DNA from: Desulfonatronovibrio magnus
GTDB taxonomy: Bacteria > Desulfobacterota > Desulfovibrionia > Desulfovibrionales > Desulfonatronovibrionaceae
Direction of reading: 5' to 3'
Assembly: GCF_000934755.1 (NCBI RefSeq)
Contig: NZ_JYNP01000018.1
Coordinates: forward strand, 45,748-109,747
DNA length: 64,000 nt
Below the pieces are notes generated by a model. The model was not told where the DNA came from. It made no database searches and worked only from the letters and a program-made list of their open reading frames with translations. This document shows, piece after piece, positions 27,133-36,275 of this stretch; positions within the stretch are counted from its first letter, which is position 1; every line of letters starts with the position of its first letter. A program made the position numbers and the translations under genes.

Positions 27133-29163
27133 TCACGTTTTGTAATGTTCCATCAGATGTTTTAGCTTTTTGCCAAGATCCCTGAGCTGCAATGCTGCAG
27201 TCTCCAGCTCCTTCATGCTTGCAACATTCTGCTCACTGGCTTCTCGTATACTTTCCATAGCTTGGTTAACTTGATCCACTCCGGCAGACTGTTCTTTACT
27301 TGCAGCAGCAATCTGAGCAGCAGACTGGGCTGAATCTGAAAAACTTTTATACAGAGCATGAATGGAATCACTGGTGGCAGCCACATTACCAAGTCCGGCC
27401 TCAACGGCCTTGGCACCCTTTTCTGTGGCCATCACAGCTGCGCCTGTCACCTTTTGAATATCCCCCAGAATAGCTCTGACCTGCTTAGTTGCCTGCTTGG
27501 ACTGCTCAGCAAGGCTCTTGATTTCCTGTGCAACCACAGTAAATCCTTTACCATGTTCTCCAGCTTTGGTGGCTTCAATGGATGCATTGACTGCCAGCAA
27601 ATTTGTCTGCTCAGCTATATCATCCACTGTGGCTGTTATCTCGCCAATAGTCTGACTCTGTTCGCTAAGTTTCATAATGGTATCGGATATCCAGGTCATT
27701 TGTTCATTGATCAATTGCATGCCATTATTAAGCTCCTCAATTGATTTTTGTGCTGTACCTGCTGTCTGCAAACCATAACGGGCATTTTCAGCCACCTCTC
27801 CTGCCTTGGTACTGGTGGCTTCTGAAGTCTGGTTAACCTCTTCCACTGTAGTAGTGGTTTCCATTACAGAAGTTGCTGTTTCCTGGGCTCCTGAAGTGAC
27901 TTGAGAGATGGAGGCCGCGATTTCCTCGGATGAACTGCCGAGATAGCTGGAAACTTCCAGGATATCTCTGACCTGCATACTCAGGTTGTCACTCATCGTT
28001 TTCATTGTCCTGATGAGGTCACCAATTTCATCACCGCGCTTGTCCAGACCTTCAGAAAAACTGAAGGAAACATCACCGCCGTTGATCCTGGCAAGAATTT
28101 CTGAGCTGGTTACAATGGGGTTCTTGAGGCTTCGGGTAATAAGAAAGGCCAGCAAAAAGGCCAGGCCCACTCCAATAAGCATGGCTGTCATGATTGTGGA
28201 ACGCATATAGTTAGCCCGCTGATTAAAGCTTTGCACATGTGACAAAGCTTCTGTGTTGTTTAGGTCAGTCATTCTGGAAAGAAGCATTTCGAATCTGAGT
28301 TGCAACGGCAGTACAACTTCCATGGCATGATGATTAAGTTCATTATCCAGATCCAGGGCAACCTGCACTTCATACAGCAAGTCATCAAGGTGACCAAAAA
28401 CTTCTTCCATGGCTGGCTGCATTAAGGAAATATATGCTTCATAAGCCTCATCACTTCTCCCGTTTTGAACAAGTAGAGACACTTCGTTAACAGCTTCATG
28501 GAACCGCCGGTGAGGTATACTCATTTCTCTAATAATACTCATAACTTGTGGATTCTGGGTAGTGAATTCTTTTTGCCATTCAGCGTAAGTGCACTCATCA
28601 TATCCCAGGGCCTCAAAACTCTGGCCGGTTAAGATGGAACTGGTGGCTTCAGCAGCGAGCTGATAATGAGCGCCTCTTATCTGCTCCAGGTTACGGGCCA
28701 GGTCCATGGGATTGCCCAGATCCATTTGATCAAGCTGTCTGCGCTGCTCAAAACTTGTTTTGTTGACAGCGTCAAGTTCTCTCCATGCTTCATTAAGTTC
28801 ATCCCATACCTGTTGCGCTTGCTGGCTTTTATCCAAAAGATCATATTCGGTTCTTGCCATTTCAAACCTGTCCAGCGCGGCAACAAGATCATTAAACTGC
28901 TGCTCCCGATACACCCGGTCAAGAGAAAGATCCATAAGAGTTCTTTCAGCAGCAATGATTTCTTTGGCTGCAACCGCCATTTGCATCATGCTTTCCGCAG
29001 CAGGAAGTCGATTCTGACCGACATCGCTTAAGGCTTCTTCTCCCTCAACAGCATTAAAATATGCCAGAACTCCGAGACTTAAGGTAATTAAAACAATAAC
29101 CCCAAAACCCAGGATCAGTTTTTTGCCAATCTTTACATTATCTACAATCGAAAAAAGTTTCAT
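27133..29163 (-). CDS. methyl-accepting chemotaxis protein
   Basis: A protein of about 676 residues from the ATG at 29163 (MKLFSIVDN), which has AAGGTGG five bases upstream; an upstream in-frame start at 29244 lacks a plausible leader. TM1 is at about residues 15-36. A large periplasmic helical sensor region (about 37-320) follows, then TM2 (IGVGLAFLLAFLITRSL), HAMP, and a signalling domain with the hairpin tip motif EQTNLLAVNASIEATKAGEH. It ends in a short tail without the NWETF-type pentapeptide. It corresponds to WspA. The ligand is unknown. Confidence 0.9.
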   Translation of the reverse strand: MKLFSIVDNVKIGKKLILGFGVIVLITLSLGVLAYFNAVEGEEALSDVGQNRLPAAESMMQMAVAAKEIIAAERTLMDLSLDRVYREQQFNDLVAALDRFEMARTEYDLLDKSQQAQQVWDELNEAWRELDAVNKTSFEQRRQLDQMDLGNPMDLARNLEQIRGAHYQLAAEATSSILTGQSFEALGYDECTYAEWQKEFTTQNPQVMSIIREMSIPHRRFHEAVNEVSLLVQNGRSDEAYEAYISLMQPAMEEVFGHLDDLLYEVQVALDLDNELNHHAMEVVLPLQLRFEMLLSRMTDLNNTEALSHVQSFNQRANYMRSTIMTAMLIGVGLAFLLAFLITRSLKNPIVTSSEILARINGGDVSFSFSEGLDKRGDEIGDLIRTMKTMSDNLSMQVRDILEVSSYLGSSSEEIAASISQVTSGAQETATSVMETTTTVEEVNQTSEATSTKAGEVAENARYGLQTAGTAQKSIEELNNGMQLINEQMTWISDTIMKLSEQSQTIGEITATVDDIAEQTNLLAVNASIEATKAGEHGKGFTVVAQEIKSLAEQSKQATKQVRAILGDIQKVTGAAVMATEKGAKAVEAGLGNVAATSDSIHALYKSFSDSAQSAAQIAAASKEQSAGVDQVNQAMESIREASEQNVASMKELETAALQLRDLGKKLKHLMEHYKT

Positions 29164-29244
29164 AGAATCCACCTTTATGATCAAATTTACATATAAACGC
29201 TCCCCTTCCTGAGGAGCCTGGATCGAGAGGAAGGGCCTTGACAA

Positions 29245-29460
29245 GCGGAACCTGCATCCTGCAGGCTATTAAAAACAGGCAACTGGTAGCCGCCTCCACA
29301 AGAATAAATAGTCCCCTATAGAAGATATTTTCTTCCTTTGCGCCCTTTGCCTGCCCGGTTAAACAACGCTGAAAGCGTTCCTGCGCAGCAGGGTTTAACT
29401 GGGCGTCTTGAGTGAGTCTTCCAACGGGCGGTAAAAATATCTTTTTTTTGGGTTGAGGGA
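29245..29460 (-). repeat. hairpin-rich repeat between cheW and the receptor gene
   Basis: The part at about 29245-29295 is a decayed copy of the double-hairpin segment seen at 15418 and 56680 (CCTGCATCCTGCAGG). The part at about 29320-29455 (TTTGCGCCC...GGGTTTAACTGGGCG...ACGGGCGGTAAAAATATC) is an inverted relative of the core at about 54690-54985. Confidence 0.55.
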
Positions 29461-29480
29461 AAAGCCGGTATTACATGTCC

Positions 29481-30002
29481 TTATGCACCAACATCTTCAT
29501 CAACAATCAAAGATTCATCCGATAAAACAGCCTTAGCATCCAAAACTGCCACATCTCTTCCAAACACTCCCTTGAGGTAGGCTTGAGTTTTGTCAGTCAA
29601 AGAAGAAGGGCTTGGCTGGATCAAGTCTATAGCAAAGGCTGTTGCTCCTTTCAGCTTATCAACCAGAAGCCCCATTTCCATTTCATTATGGTTAAGAATA
29701 ATAACTTTGGCGCTATCAGGAGGGGCGCTAAGTGGAAGATCAAACAGAACCTTTAAATCCACAACCGATACTATCTGCCCTCTAAGGTTTATGATACCTG
29801 CAATAAAAGACGGCGTGCAAGGAACAGGAGTCAGTCCTGAAAAATTAACAACTTCGCGAATATAAGCAGATTCAAGAGCATAATTTTCCCGGGCCAGCCT
29901 GAACTGGACCACTTCGAGTAAATGCTCTTCAAGCGCATCTTCCATGCTCAATCTGGCCAGAGCTTTAGCCCTTTTACGGAGTATCTTCTGTTTTTCTTCC
30001 AT
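29481..30002 (-). CDS. cheW: CheW-like coupling protein, second copy
   Basis: About 173 residues from ATG 30002, which begins one base after the cheR stop with a weak AGG site; an ATG at 30023 inside cheR is the alternative. A charged N-terminal helix (about 40 residues) precedes a CheW domain with VVQFRLARENYALESAYIRE, GIINLRGQIVSVVDLK and ILNHNEMEMGLLVD. It couples receptors to CheA and corresponds to WspD by position (after the TPR-bearing CheR). Confidence 0.87.
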   Translation of the reverse strand: MEEKQKILRKRAKALARLSMEDALEEHLLEVVQFRLARENYALESAYIREVVNFSGLTPVPCTPSFIAGIINLRGQIVSVVDLKVLFDLPLSAPPDSAKVIILNHNEMEMGLLVDKLKGATAFAIDLIQPSPSSLTDKTQAYLKGVFGRDVAVLDAKAVLSDESLIVDEDVGA

Positions 30003-30003
30003 T

Positions 30004-31569
30004 TTAAGCCTGTTTATAATCATCTGATCTTTTATTTCTGTGGAGACTTTCAATAACAGCATTAATGGTAGACAACAAACGGGCAACGCTCATGTCTCCA
30101 AGATCAGGAACCCCCTGTTCCGGAGGAATTTTTTCAAGCAACTGGGCTGCACTTTGAAAATACTTCAAGGCCTGATCATTGTTTTCCATTTCATAGGCTA
30201 TATTAGCGAGAGAATAAATAGCCGCAACATAATCAGGATTTAGATAGAGCGCCTTTTTTACTTCCTCAGCCGCTCTGATCAGGTCACCCTGCTCCATTAG
30301 GACCATCCCATAAAGGTAGTATATTTCAGCATCGCACTCATCTGCCTTAAGAGCTTTGTCACACCACTGAGCAGCTTTGTCGAGCTGCCCTTTGTCCGCG
30401 CTAATACGAGCCATCATTGCATATGCCTGAACAGGGGGGTTACTGAGGTCTTGTGCCTCATAAGCAGAAATGCCTGATTCAAGTTCTCGGGCAGCTTCCT
30501 CATACAACCCTTCCCTCACTTTGTCTCTGACCTTTTCCAGTAATTGATCCAACTCAGGTATTACTTCATCAGAGTCCAGCTGTCTTTTCAAACCCCCGGA
30601 ATCTATGCTGCATTTTGTGTTTACTGATTCAGTTTTTAGAATCGTGGGAGTCCAAGATGCTGAAAGGGCTGAAAGATTTTGTTCAGGGATGACATTTTGA
30701 TGAAAAAAGACTGGAGTCTTTTTAGGTGTTTTACGGTAAATTGTGGCCCCACCCAGTGAGATTGAAGAAAATTGAGAATCAAGAAGAGAATAGGTTTCAC
30801 TTGGTGCCACAATGAGCCAGCCCCCCGGGCGCAGAGATCTGTAAAACCCTTCTAATATTCTCTGCACAACGTCAGGCTTTAAATAGATCATAACATTTCT
30901 ACAGAAAATAATATCCATAGAGTGAATATTGTTCAAAAGAGAAGGATAGCTGCTTGAGGCCAGGTTAAGGTAGGAGAAGGAAACATTTTGTTTAAACCGA
31001 CTATTTATGGCATATTTTTTAGTGGTTATTTTTTGGAAATACCTGTTCTTCAGATCTTCTGATGTATTTCTAAAGGACCATGGAGTATAAATGCCTGCTC
31101 TGGCTTTATTCAGAGCCTCCCAATTGATGTCCGTGCCTTGAATGCTTGTATGCCATTTCCGGGCATCAGAAAGAAGCTGGTCCAGGAGAATGGCTATGGT
31201 ATAGGGTTCTTCACCGGAACTGCAGCCAGCGCTCCATATCTTCAGAGTTTTATTATTTTTTAAACCATGTTTACTTATCTCGGGTAAAGCCGCATTTTTG
31301 AAAGCTTCTAAACTTTTGGGTTCTCTGAAAAAATAAGTCTCTCCCACAGTCAGGTAATGGGTCAATACTTCAAGTTGCCTTTGGGTTAGCGAACTCTGGG
31401 TCAAGTTTGAACAAAACTCTTGGACATTATCCGTATTCTGTTGGCAGGCAAGATCCTGAATCCCCCTGAAGAGTTCTTTACGTTTGCTTGGTTTATATCT
31501 GAAACCAATACTGTCAGCTACAATTTCTCCCAGTTTATCCAGTTGGCAGGACGGGATTTGATGGTTCAT
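30004..31569 (-). CDS. cheR: CheR methyltransferase with C-terminal TPR repeats
   Basis: About 521 residues from ATG 31569 (MNHQIPSCQ), which follows the previous stop by one base and has GGAAGG upstream. The CheR domain has TYFFREPKSLEAF, the SAM-binding IWSAGCSSGEEPYTIA and FCRNVMIYLKPD. The last 180 residues hold TPR repeats (CDAEIYYLYGMVLMEQGDL; NPDYVAAIYSLANIAYEM). It methylates receptor glutamates. The TPR extension is the hallmark of WspC-like CheR proteins. Confidence 0.9.
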   Translation of the reverse strand: MNHQIPSCQLDKLGEIVADSIGFRYKPSKRKELFRGIQDLACQQNTDNVQEFCSNLTQSSLTQRQLEVLTHYLTVGETYFFREPKSLEAFKNAALPEISKHGLKNNKTLKIWSAGCSSGEEPYTIAILLDQLLSDARKWHTSIQGTDINWEALNKARAGIYTPWSFRNTSEDLKNRYFQKITTKKYAINSRFKQNVSFSYLNLASSSYPSLLNNIHSMDIIFCRNVMIYLKPDVVQRILEGFYRSLRPGGWLIVAPSETYSLLDSQFSSISLGGATIYRKTPKKTPVFFHQNVIPEQNLSALSASWTPTILKTESVNTKCSIDSGGLKRQLDSDEVIPELDQLLEKVRDKVREGLYEEAARELESGISAYEAQDLSNPPVQAYAMMARISADKGQLDKAAQWCDKALKADECDAEIYYLYGMVLMEQGDLIRAAEEVKKALYLNPDYVAAIYSLANIAYEMENNDQALKYFQSAAQLLEKIPPEQGVPDLGDMSVARLLSTINAVIESLHRNKRSDDYKQA

Positions 31570-31570
31570 T

Positions 31571-32113
31571 TCAGCCTTCCTCCAGCGCTTCATCTCCTGC
31601 CTGAAGGGCAACAGCTAAATCCTGATTTTTCTGAAGATCAAAAAGGTGCTCAACATCATGAATTACTACAATGTCATCAGATACTCGAAGCACTCTGGCA
31701 GTTTTCAGGGCGGTGTCATCATAAGCGTGGGAATTTCCTGGACCAGGCCAGCGGACAGCATTATCCTGCAAAACGGTAACGTCATGCACCGTGTCCACAA
31801 GCAGTACGACTTTCCTCTTATTACGAGATATGATTATGAATTTGTCAGACAGGTCCAGTTCTTTATGCTGGAGATTAAAAAGATGGCGTGTGTCAATCAC
31901 TGGCAATATTTCACCACCTATATTGATCAATCCGGCTACATAAGCTGGAGCATTGTCAACCGGGGTTATTTCAGCGGCATGAAGAACCCTTTCCACTACA
32001 TCCAGCTCTAAGGCGTATTGCCTGTCCACCAGTGTGAATAAAAAAAATGCTGAATTATTCCCCATACCACCTGCCAGTATTTGACTGTTTGCTGCATTAT
32101 ATCTGTTCAGCAC
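31571..32113 (-). CDS. cheW: CheW-like coupling protein, first copy
   Basis: A 180-residue frame with a GTG first codon. A start at the ATG 32065 (MGNNSAFFLF), after GGCAGG, gives a more usual CheW length and is equally possible. The CheW domain has VDRQYALELDVVERV, AGLINIGGEILPVIDTR and IIISRNKRKVVLLVD. It is the first gene of the minus-strand chemosensory cluster and corresponds to WspB by position relative to CheR-TPR. Confidence 0.85.
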   Translation of the reverse strand: MLNRYNAANSQILAGGMGNNSAFFLFTLVDRQYALELDVVERVLHAAEITPVDNAPAYVAGLINIGGEILPVIDTRHLFNLQHKELDLSDKFIIISRNKRKVVLLVDTVHDVTVLQDNAVRWPGPGNSHAYDDTALKTARVLRVSDDIVVIHDVEHLFDLQKNQDLAVALQAGDEALEEG

Positions 32114-32258
32114 ATTATTCTAATTTCAGATAAAGCCTGCATCCTGATTTGTTTTCACCATTGCTGCTTGTTTGACCAGACCTGAGCCCGCTAGTCGATA
32201 CCATGGGCTGGAAAGACCCTTGAGTAACTACCAACAATCAACTGACAACTTTTACCCC

Positions 32259-32690
32259 TCAAGAAACCTCCCTGAAAAGCCTTAAAGTATCAGCATTCAA
32301 GTCATATTTATCCAACTCCTGTTCATGGGCCCAGACAGCTTCCAGTGCGTCAGTGCCAGCCATAATTTCGCCTCTTATATACCTCGCTACCAAATCCACT
32401 ATTACGTAATGGTACAAAAGATTATTGCTGCCGTCATGCTCAATGAGATCAAAGGTGAAAATGGGATCAAAAGCCTGGACAATAATTGAAGTTTCTTCCA
32501 GAACTTCTCGTTCCACAGCCACTTGCAGAGATTCTCCCGGCAAAACCTTGCCTCCAGGAATCGACCATCTGCCCCTATTGGGATTGTTAGCCCTTTTGAC
32601 CAGCAAGTAACTGTCATTGCGCCTGACAATTGCACCAACAGCAACCCTGGGCAGACCACTATCCAGAGTTTTTGAATCAGAGCTTAACAT
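32259..32690 (-). CDS. Nudix hydrolase
   Basis: A 143-residue protein with a Nudix box: GGKVLPGESLQVAVEREV followed by LEETSI. The usual glycine before the last hydrophobic residue is serine here. These enzymes cleave nucleoside diphosphates linked to another group; the start VAVGAIVRRNDSYLLVKRA resembles ADP-ribose pyrophosphatase-like members. The substrate is not determined. The gene is 19 bases after the acyl-CoA ligase gene on the same strand. Confidence 0.85.
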   Translation of the reverse strand: MLSSDSKTLDSGLPRVAVGAIVRRNDSYLLVKRANNPNRGRWSIPGGKVLPGESLQVAVEREVLEETSIIVQAFDPIFTFDLIEHDGSNNLLYHYVIVDLVARYIRGEIMAGTDALEAVWAHEQELDKYDLNADTLRLFREVS

Positions 32691-32709
32691 TACTTAGAAA
32701 TTGTCCTTG

Positions 32710-34356
32710 TTATTCCTGTGCCTGCCTGTCTTTCTCCCGAATTTCAGCACGCTTGATTTTTCCACTTATGGTTTTAGGCAACTCAGATACATATTCGATG
32801 ATCCTGGGATATTTATAGGGAGCTGTAACATTTTTGACATGATCCTGCAACTGCCTGGTCAGAGATTCATCCGGCTCAAAACCAGGAGCAAGAACAACTG
32901 TTGCCTTAACAATTTGCCCCCTTACTTCATCTGTGACACCGGTGACAGCAGCTTCAATGACTGCCGGGTGTGTAATAAGAGCGCTTTCCACCTCAAAAGG
33001 ACCTATGCGGTATCCTGAACTTTTGATCAAGTCATCCACTCTACCGAGAAACCACAAATATCCGTCTTCATCCATCCACGCTTTATCACCTGTATGATAA
33101 AAACCATCTTTTATTACTGAAGCAGTTTTTTCAGGTTCCTGAAGATAACCAGTAAACAGTCCTGTTGGTAATGACTCATCCAATGCAACACATATCTCTC
33201 CCTCATCGCCGACGGCAACTGAGTTGCCTGTTTCATCCAGCAGCACTATATTCCACCCAGGAGCAGGCTTGCCAATGGATCCCGGCTTAGGTTGCATAAA
33301 AGGGAAGGTAGCAATTTGCAAAGTAGTTTCTGTCTGGCCGTAACCTTCATAAATGGGCAACCCGGTTATCTTCTTCCAACTATGAAAAACACTTTCATTC
33401 AAAAGTTCGCCTGCTGTTGTACAGTGTTTCAGGGCTGAAAGATCATATTTTGTCATATCCTCTCTGATTAGAAAGCGATAAACTGTGGGAGGCGCACAAA
33501 AGGTTTGCACCTTATGTTTTGTTAGAATCTCCAATAGACCTGCCGGAGTAAATTTGCCTCTGAAATCATAAACAAAGACCACTGCATCAGCCATCCACTG
33601 TCCATAGAATTTACCCCAGACTGCCTTGCCCCAGCCTGTGTCCGCCAGGGTGAGATGAATGTCTCCCGGCTCAAGATCATGCCAGTAAGCCGCAGTCACC
33701 CAGTGCCCAAGAGGGTAATTATGTGTATGCTCAACCATTTTGGGAGGCCCTGTAGTTCCTGATGAAAAAAATATCAATAACGGGTCATTGCCTCCGGGCC
33801 GGTCATTTTCATGAAAAGGCGAACCAGGCTCTATAACCATCTGTTCATAATCAAGCCAGCCGGTACCAGCTTTCTTATCTCCAGCCTGCACAAGAACTGA
33901 CAGTTCAGGACACTCAAGCCGGGCTTCATTAACCTTGTCCGTAATGCTGTCTTCACAGACTACAGCCTTAATGCCCGCAAAGTTGACTCGGTAGATGATA
34001 TCCCCGGGAGTGAGTAAAGAAGGCGAGGGAACTGCCACAGCGCCAATTTTGTGAAGCGCCAGCATGGTAACCCAGAACTCTACCCTGCGGTAAAGGATAA
34101 TCATGACCTTATCACCCTTTGATATACCATTTTCCCGGAGTGATGCTGCCAAACGCGAAGACTGATCTGCAAAAAAGCCCATGGAATATTCTTTTCTTTG
34201 GCCGCTATCATCAATATGAATCATGGCAAGCACCTCAGGATTGGCTGCCGCTTTAGCATCAATTACATCAAAGGCGAAATTGAAGTTTTCAGGTATGGAC
34301 AATCTGAATCTTTTTATAAAGTCCTGGTAATCAGTGAAATTTTCTTTTATGAACAT
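32710..34356 (-). CDS. AMP-forming acyl-CoA synthetase
   Basis: A 548-residue adenylate-forming enzyme. It has the P-loop-like motif LIFFSSGTTGPPKMVEHTH, A5 motif YEGYGQTETT, hinge region LWFLGRVDDLIKSSGYRIGP and the catalytic lysine in PKTISGKIKR. It resembles the acetyl- or medium-chain acyl-CoA synthetase branch (ACSM-like). It would activate a short or medium-chain carboxylic acid with ATP and CoA. The XRE-cupin regulator gene lies 34 bases upstream on the same strand and probably controls it. Confidence 0.88.
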   Translation of the reverse strand: MFIKENFTDYQDFIKRFRLSIPENFNFAFDVIDAKAAANPEVLAMIHIDDSGQRKEYSMGFFADQSSRLAASLRENGISKGDKVMIILYRRVEFWVTMLALHKIGAVAVPSPSLLTPGDIIYRVNFAGIKAVVCEDSITDKVNEARLECPELSVLVQAGDKKAGTGWLDYEQMVIEPGSPFHENDRPGGNDPLLIFFSSGTTGPPKMVEHTHNYPLGHWVTAAYWHDLEPGDIHLTLADTGWGKAVWGKFYGQWMADAVVFVYDFRGKFTPAGLLEILTKHKVQTFCAPPTVYRFLIREDMTKYDLSALKHCTTAGELLNESVFHSWKKITGLPIYEGYGQTETTLQIATFPFMQPKPGSIGKPAPGWNIVLLDETGNSVAVGDEGEICVALDESLPTGLFTGYLQEPEKTASVIKDGFYHTGDKAWMDEDGYLWFLGRVDDLIKSSGYRIGPFEVESALITHPAVIEAAVTGVTDEVRGQIVKATVVLAPGFEPDESLTRQLQDHVKNVTAPYKYPRIIEYVSELPKTISGKIKRAEIREKDRQAQE

Positions 34357-34390
34357 TCTTTCCCCTTAAAAGCAGTATCTATAAAAGCTA

Positions 34391-34954
34391 TCATGTGATA
34401 ACAACAATCATTTCAGAAGTCTCGCCATCAAGTCCACGCAGAGCATGCGGAGTTCTGGAAGCAAAGTAAACACTGTCTCCAGGCTCCAGGATTTCCATGC
34501 GATCTTCAAATCGCACCTCAAGCCTGCCACTTAAAACATAAATAAACTCCTGCCCAGGATGATCATTAAAGTTCATTTTCGACTCTTCCTTAGGTGGAAC
34601 CTCAATTAGAAAAGGTTCCATCCTCCGACCTGAAAATCCATAGGCAAGGCTTTTGTAGTTATAGTCTTTGCGTCGATCAACACTCATTCCTTTACCCTTG
34701 CGAACAACTGAATAGTTTTGCAAATGGGCTTCAGATCCTGAAACAAGTACAGTCAGGTCTACCTTGCAGAGTTTGGCCATACCATACAGATAACCCACTG
34801 GAATCTCCAGTGCGCCAGACTCGTATTCTTTTACTTTCCGGGGATCTATTTCCAATTGTTCTGCAATTTCATCATGGGAAAGGTCCATTGCTTCACGCAA
34901 TCCCTTGAGGCGCTTTGCAATTTCTTCGTAAGCCTCGGGTTGTGATTCCGGCAT
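34391..34954 (-). CDS. XRE-family regulator with cupin domain
   Basis: A 187-residue regulator. A helix-turn-helix (about residues 10-65, GLREAMDLSHDEIAEQLEID) is joined to a C-terminal cupin (about 110-187, HPGQEFIYVLSGRLEVRF and EPGDSVYFASRTPHALRG). The cupin probably senses a small molecule. The gene is directly upstream of the acyl-CoA synthetase gene, a pairing common in sulfate reducers. AGGAG precedes the ATG closely. Confidence 0.88.
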   Translation of the reverse strand: MPESQPEAYEEIAKRLKGLREAMDLSHDEIAEQLEIDPRKVKEYESGALEIPVGYLYGMAKLCKVDLTVLVSGSEAHLQNYSVVRKGKGMSVDRRKDYNYKSLAYGFSGRRMEPFLIEVPPKEESKMNFNDHPGQEFIYVLSGRLEVRFEDRMEILEPGDSVYFASRTPHALRGLDGETSEMIVVIT

Positions 34955-35104
34955 GCATATCTCCTTTGATTAGCTTCAAAAAATTGAAAGGTCTTGAACC
35001 CGCTTCCTAATTAAACGCCTTGTAACAGTTAAAATCAGGACGCTGGTCTTCAACGACAAAATTCAAGCGGCAAGTCCAAATGGCCAAAATATTCATCCAG
35101 CAGT

Positions 35105-35240
35105 CATCAGCCGCTCTTCTCCGACCTTCCCTCTTCTTCCCTCTTCCTTCTTCCTTTTCCCGTCTTCATTCTTCCTTCAGCCTTCAGCCTTCTTCCCTCT
35201 TCCTTCAGCCTTCCTCCCTCAGCCTTCCTCCCTCAGCCTG
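35105..35240 (-). repeat. polypyrimidine tract of decayed heptamers
   Basis: About 135 bases of almost pure C and T on the plus strand (purines on the minus strand), made of CTTCAGC, CTTCCCT and CTTCCTC-like units. It is a degraded relative of the CTGAAGG tracts. It lies in the 340-base gap between recR and the XRE-cupin gene, upstream of the latter. The rest of the gap shows no other feature. Confidence 0.75.
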
Positions 35241-35294
35241 AAAAGTCCAGCTGGCAAGCCATGTATCAAATCTTAAATCTTAAAACTTAAAACT

Positions 35295-35900
35295 TTAGAT
35301 ATTCTGACGATGCAGCATAGACTGCCTTAATGTTTCTTTGTCCATATACTTAAGATCAGAGCCGAGAGGAATACCTTGTGCCAGGCGCGTCAAGGAAAGA
35401 TAAGGATACTCCCTGTCCACCAGGTTTTTTATGTACGATCCTGTATTTTCAGCCTCTAAGGTAGTGCCAAGTGCAAGGATAAGTTCTTTAATCTTCCCTG
35501 CTCCAAGCAGCTCTCTTAATCGATCAAATTCAAGGCTGTTGGTCTCAACTCCATCTAAGGGAGATAAAAGTCCCCCAAGCACTAAGTATTTTCCCCTGAA
35601 AAAGCCTGACTCTTCCATGACTATAAGGCTGTCCCATTCGGCTACAATACAAAGTTTATCTTCATCCCTGGCAGGATCAGAGCACAAATCACACGGATCA
35701 TTGTCTGCAAGACTGGCGCACTTGGAACAGACGCAAAGTTTTTCACGCAATTCCAAAATGCTCTGACCAAGATTTCTGGTTTTTTCTCGAGGCCATTTAA
35801 GCATAGTCATGGCAATACGCAGAGCACTTTTTGGTCCTATTCCAGGAAGTCGAGACAATTGGTCTACAAGATTTTGCAACGGTAAAGGCAGCTTACTCAA
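35295..35900 (-). CDS. recR: recombination protein RecR
   Basis: A 201-residue RecR. It has the helix-hairpin-helix RLPGIGPKSALRIAM, the four-cysteine zinc finger CSKCASLADNDPCDLC and a Toprim domain (LCIVAEWDSLIVMEESG). Length equals the family norm. It works with RecF/RecO to load RecA at gaps. It is the third gene of the dnaX-ybaB-recR run, with 35 bases after ybaB. Confidence 0.97.
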   Translation of the reverse strand: MSKLPLPLQNLVDQLSRLPGIGPKSALRIAMTMLKWPREKTRNLGQSILELREKLCVCSKCASLADNDPCDLCSDPARDEDKLCIVAEWDSLIVMEESGFFRGKYLVLGGLLSPLDGVETNSLEFDRLRELLGAGKIKELILALGTTLEAENTGSYIKNLVDREYPYLSLTRLAQGIPLGSDLKYMDKETLRQSMLHRQNI

Positions 35901-35935
35901 AAAACCTCCAATAACAGACTGTGCCTGTATTCAAA

Positions 35936-36241
35936 TTAAAAAAGACCTGGAATTTTCATACCGCCTGTGAGCTGAGCCATCTCCCCCTGAACCATATCTT
36001 TTGCCCTTTTCAAAGCATCATTGGTAGCTGCTAAAAGCAAATCCTGCAACATTTCCACATCTTCCGGGTCAACTACATCTTTTTCAATCCTGATTTCAGC
36101 TATCTCCTGAGCTCCTGTAGCCTTTACCGTAACCATACCTCCGCCTGCAGAAGCTTCAACTACCTTGCTGTTAAGCTCTTCCTGCATTTTGGCCATTTTT
36201 TTCTGCATCATCTGAGCCTGTCTAACCAAATCGTTCATCAT
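35936..36241 (-). CDS. ybaB: YbaB/EbfC nucleoid-associated protein
   Basis: A 101-residue protein with the usual family layout: an N-terminal helix (DLVRQAQMMQKKMAKMQEEL), then VTVKATGAQEIAEIRI and DLLLAATNDALKRAK. It binds DNA as a dimer. Lying between dnaX and recR is the classical arrangement. A TAAGGAGA site precedes the ATG. Confidence 0.95.
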   Translation of the reverse strand: MMNDLVRQAQMMQKKMAKMQEELNSKVVEASAGGGMVTVKATGAQEIAEIRIEKDVVDPEDVEMLQDLLLAATNDALKRAKDMVQGEMAQLTGGMKIPGLF

Positions 36242-36275
36242 GATTATTTCTCCTTAATTTATTGAACCAATAATC

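Noticed and set aside
34955..35294. SRP RNA gene near dnaX-recR
   Set aside because: The small SRP RNA is often in this neighbourhood, but the gap has only a pyrimidine tract and no conserved SRP tetraloop region.
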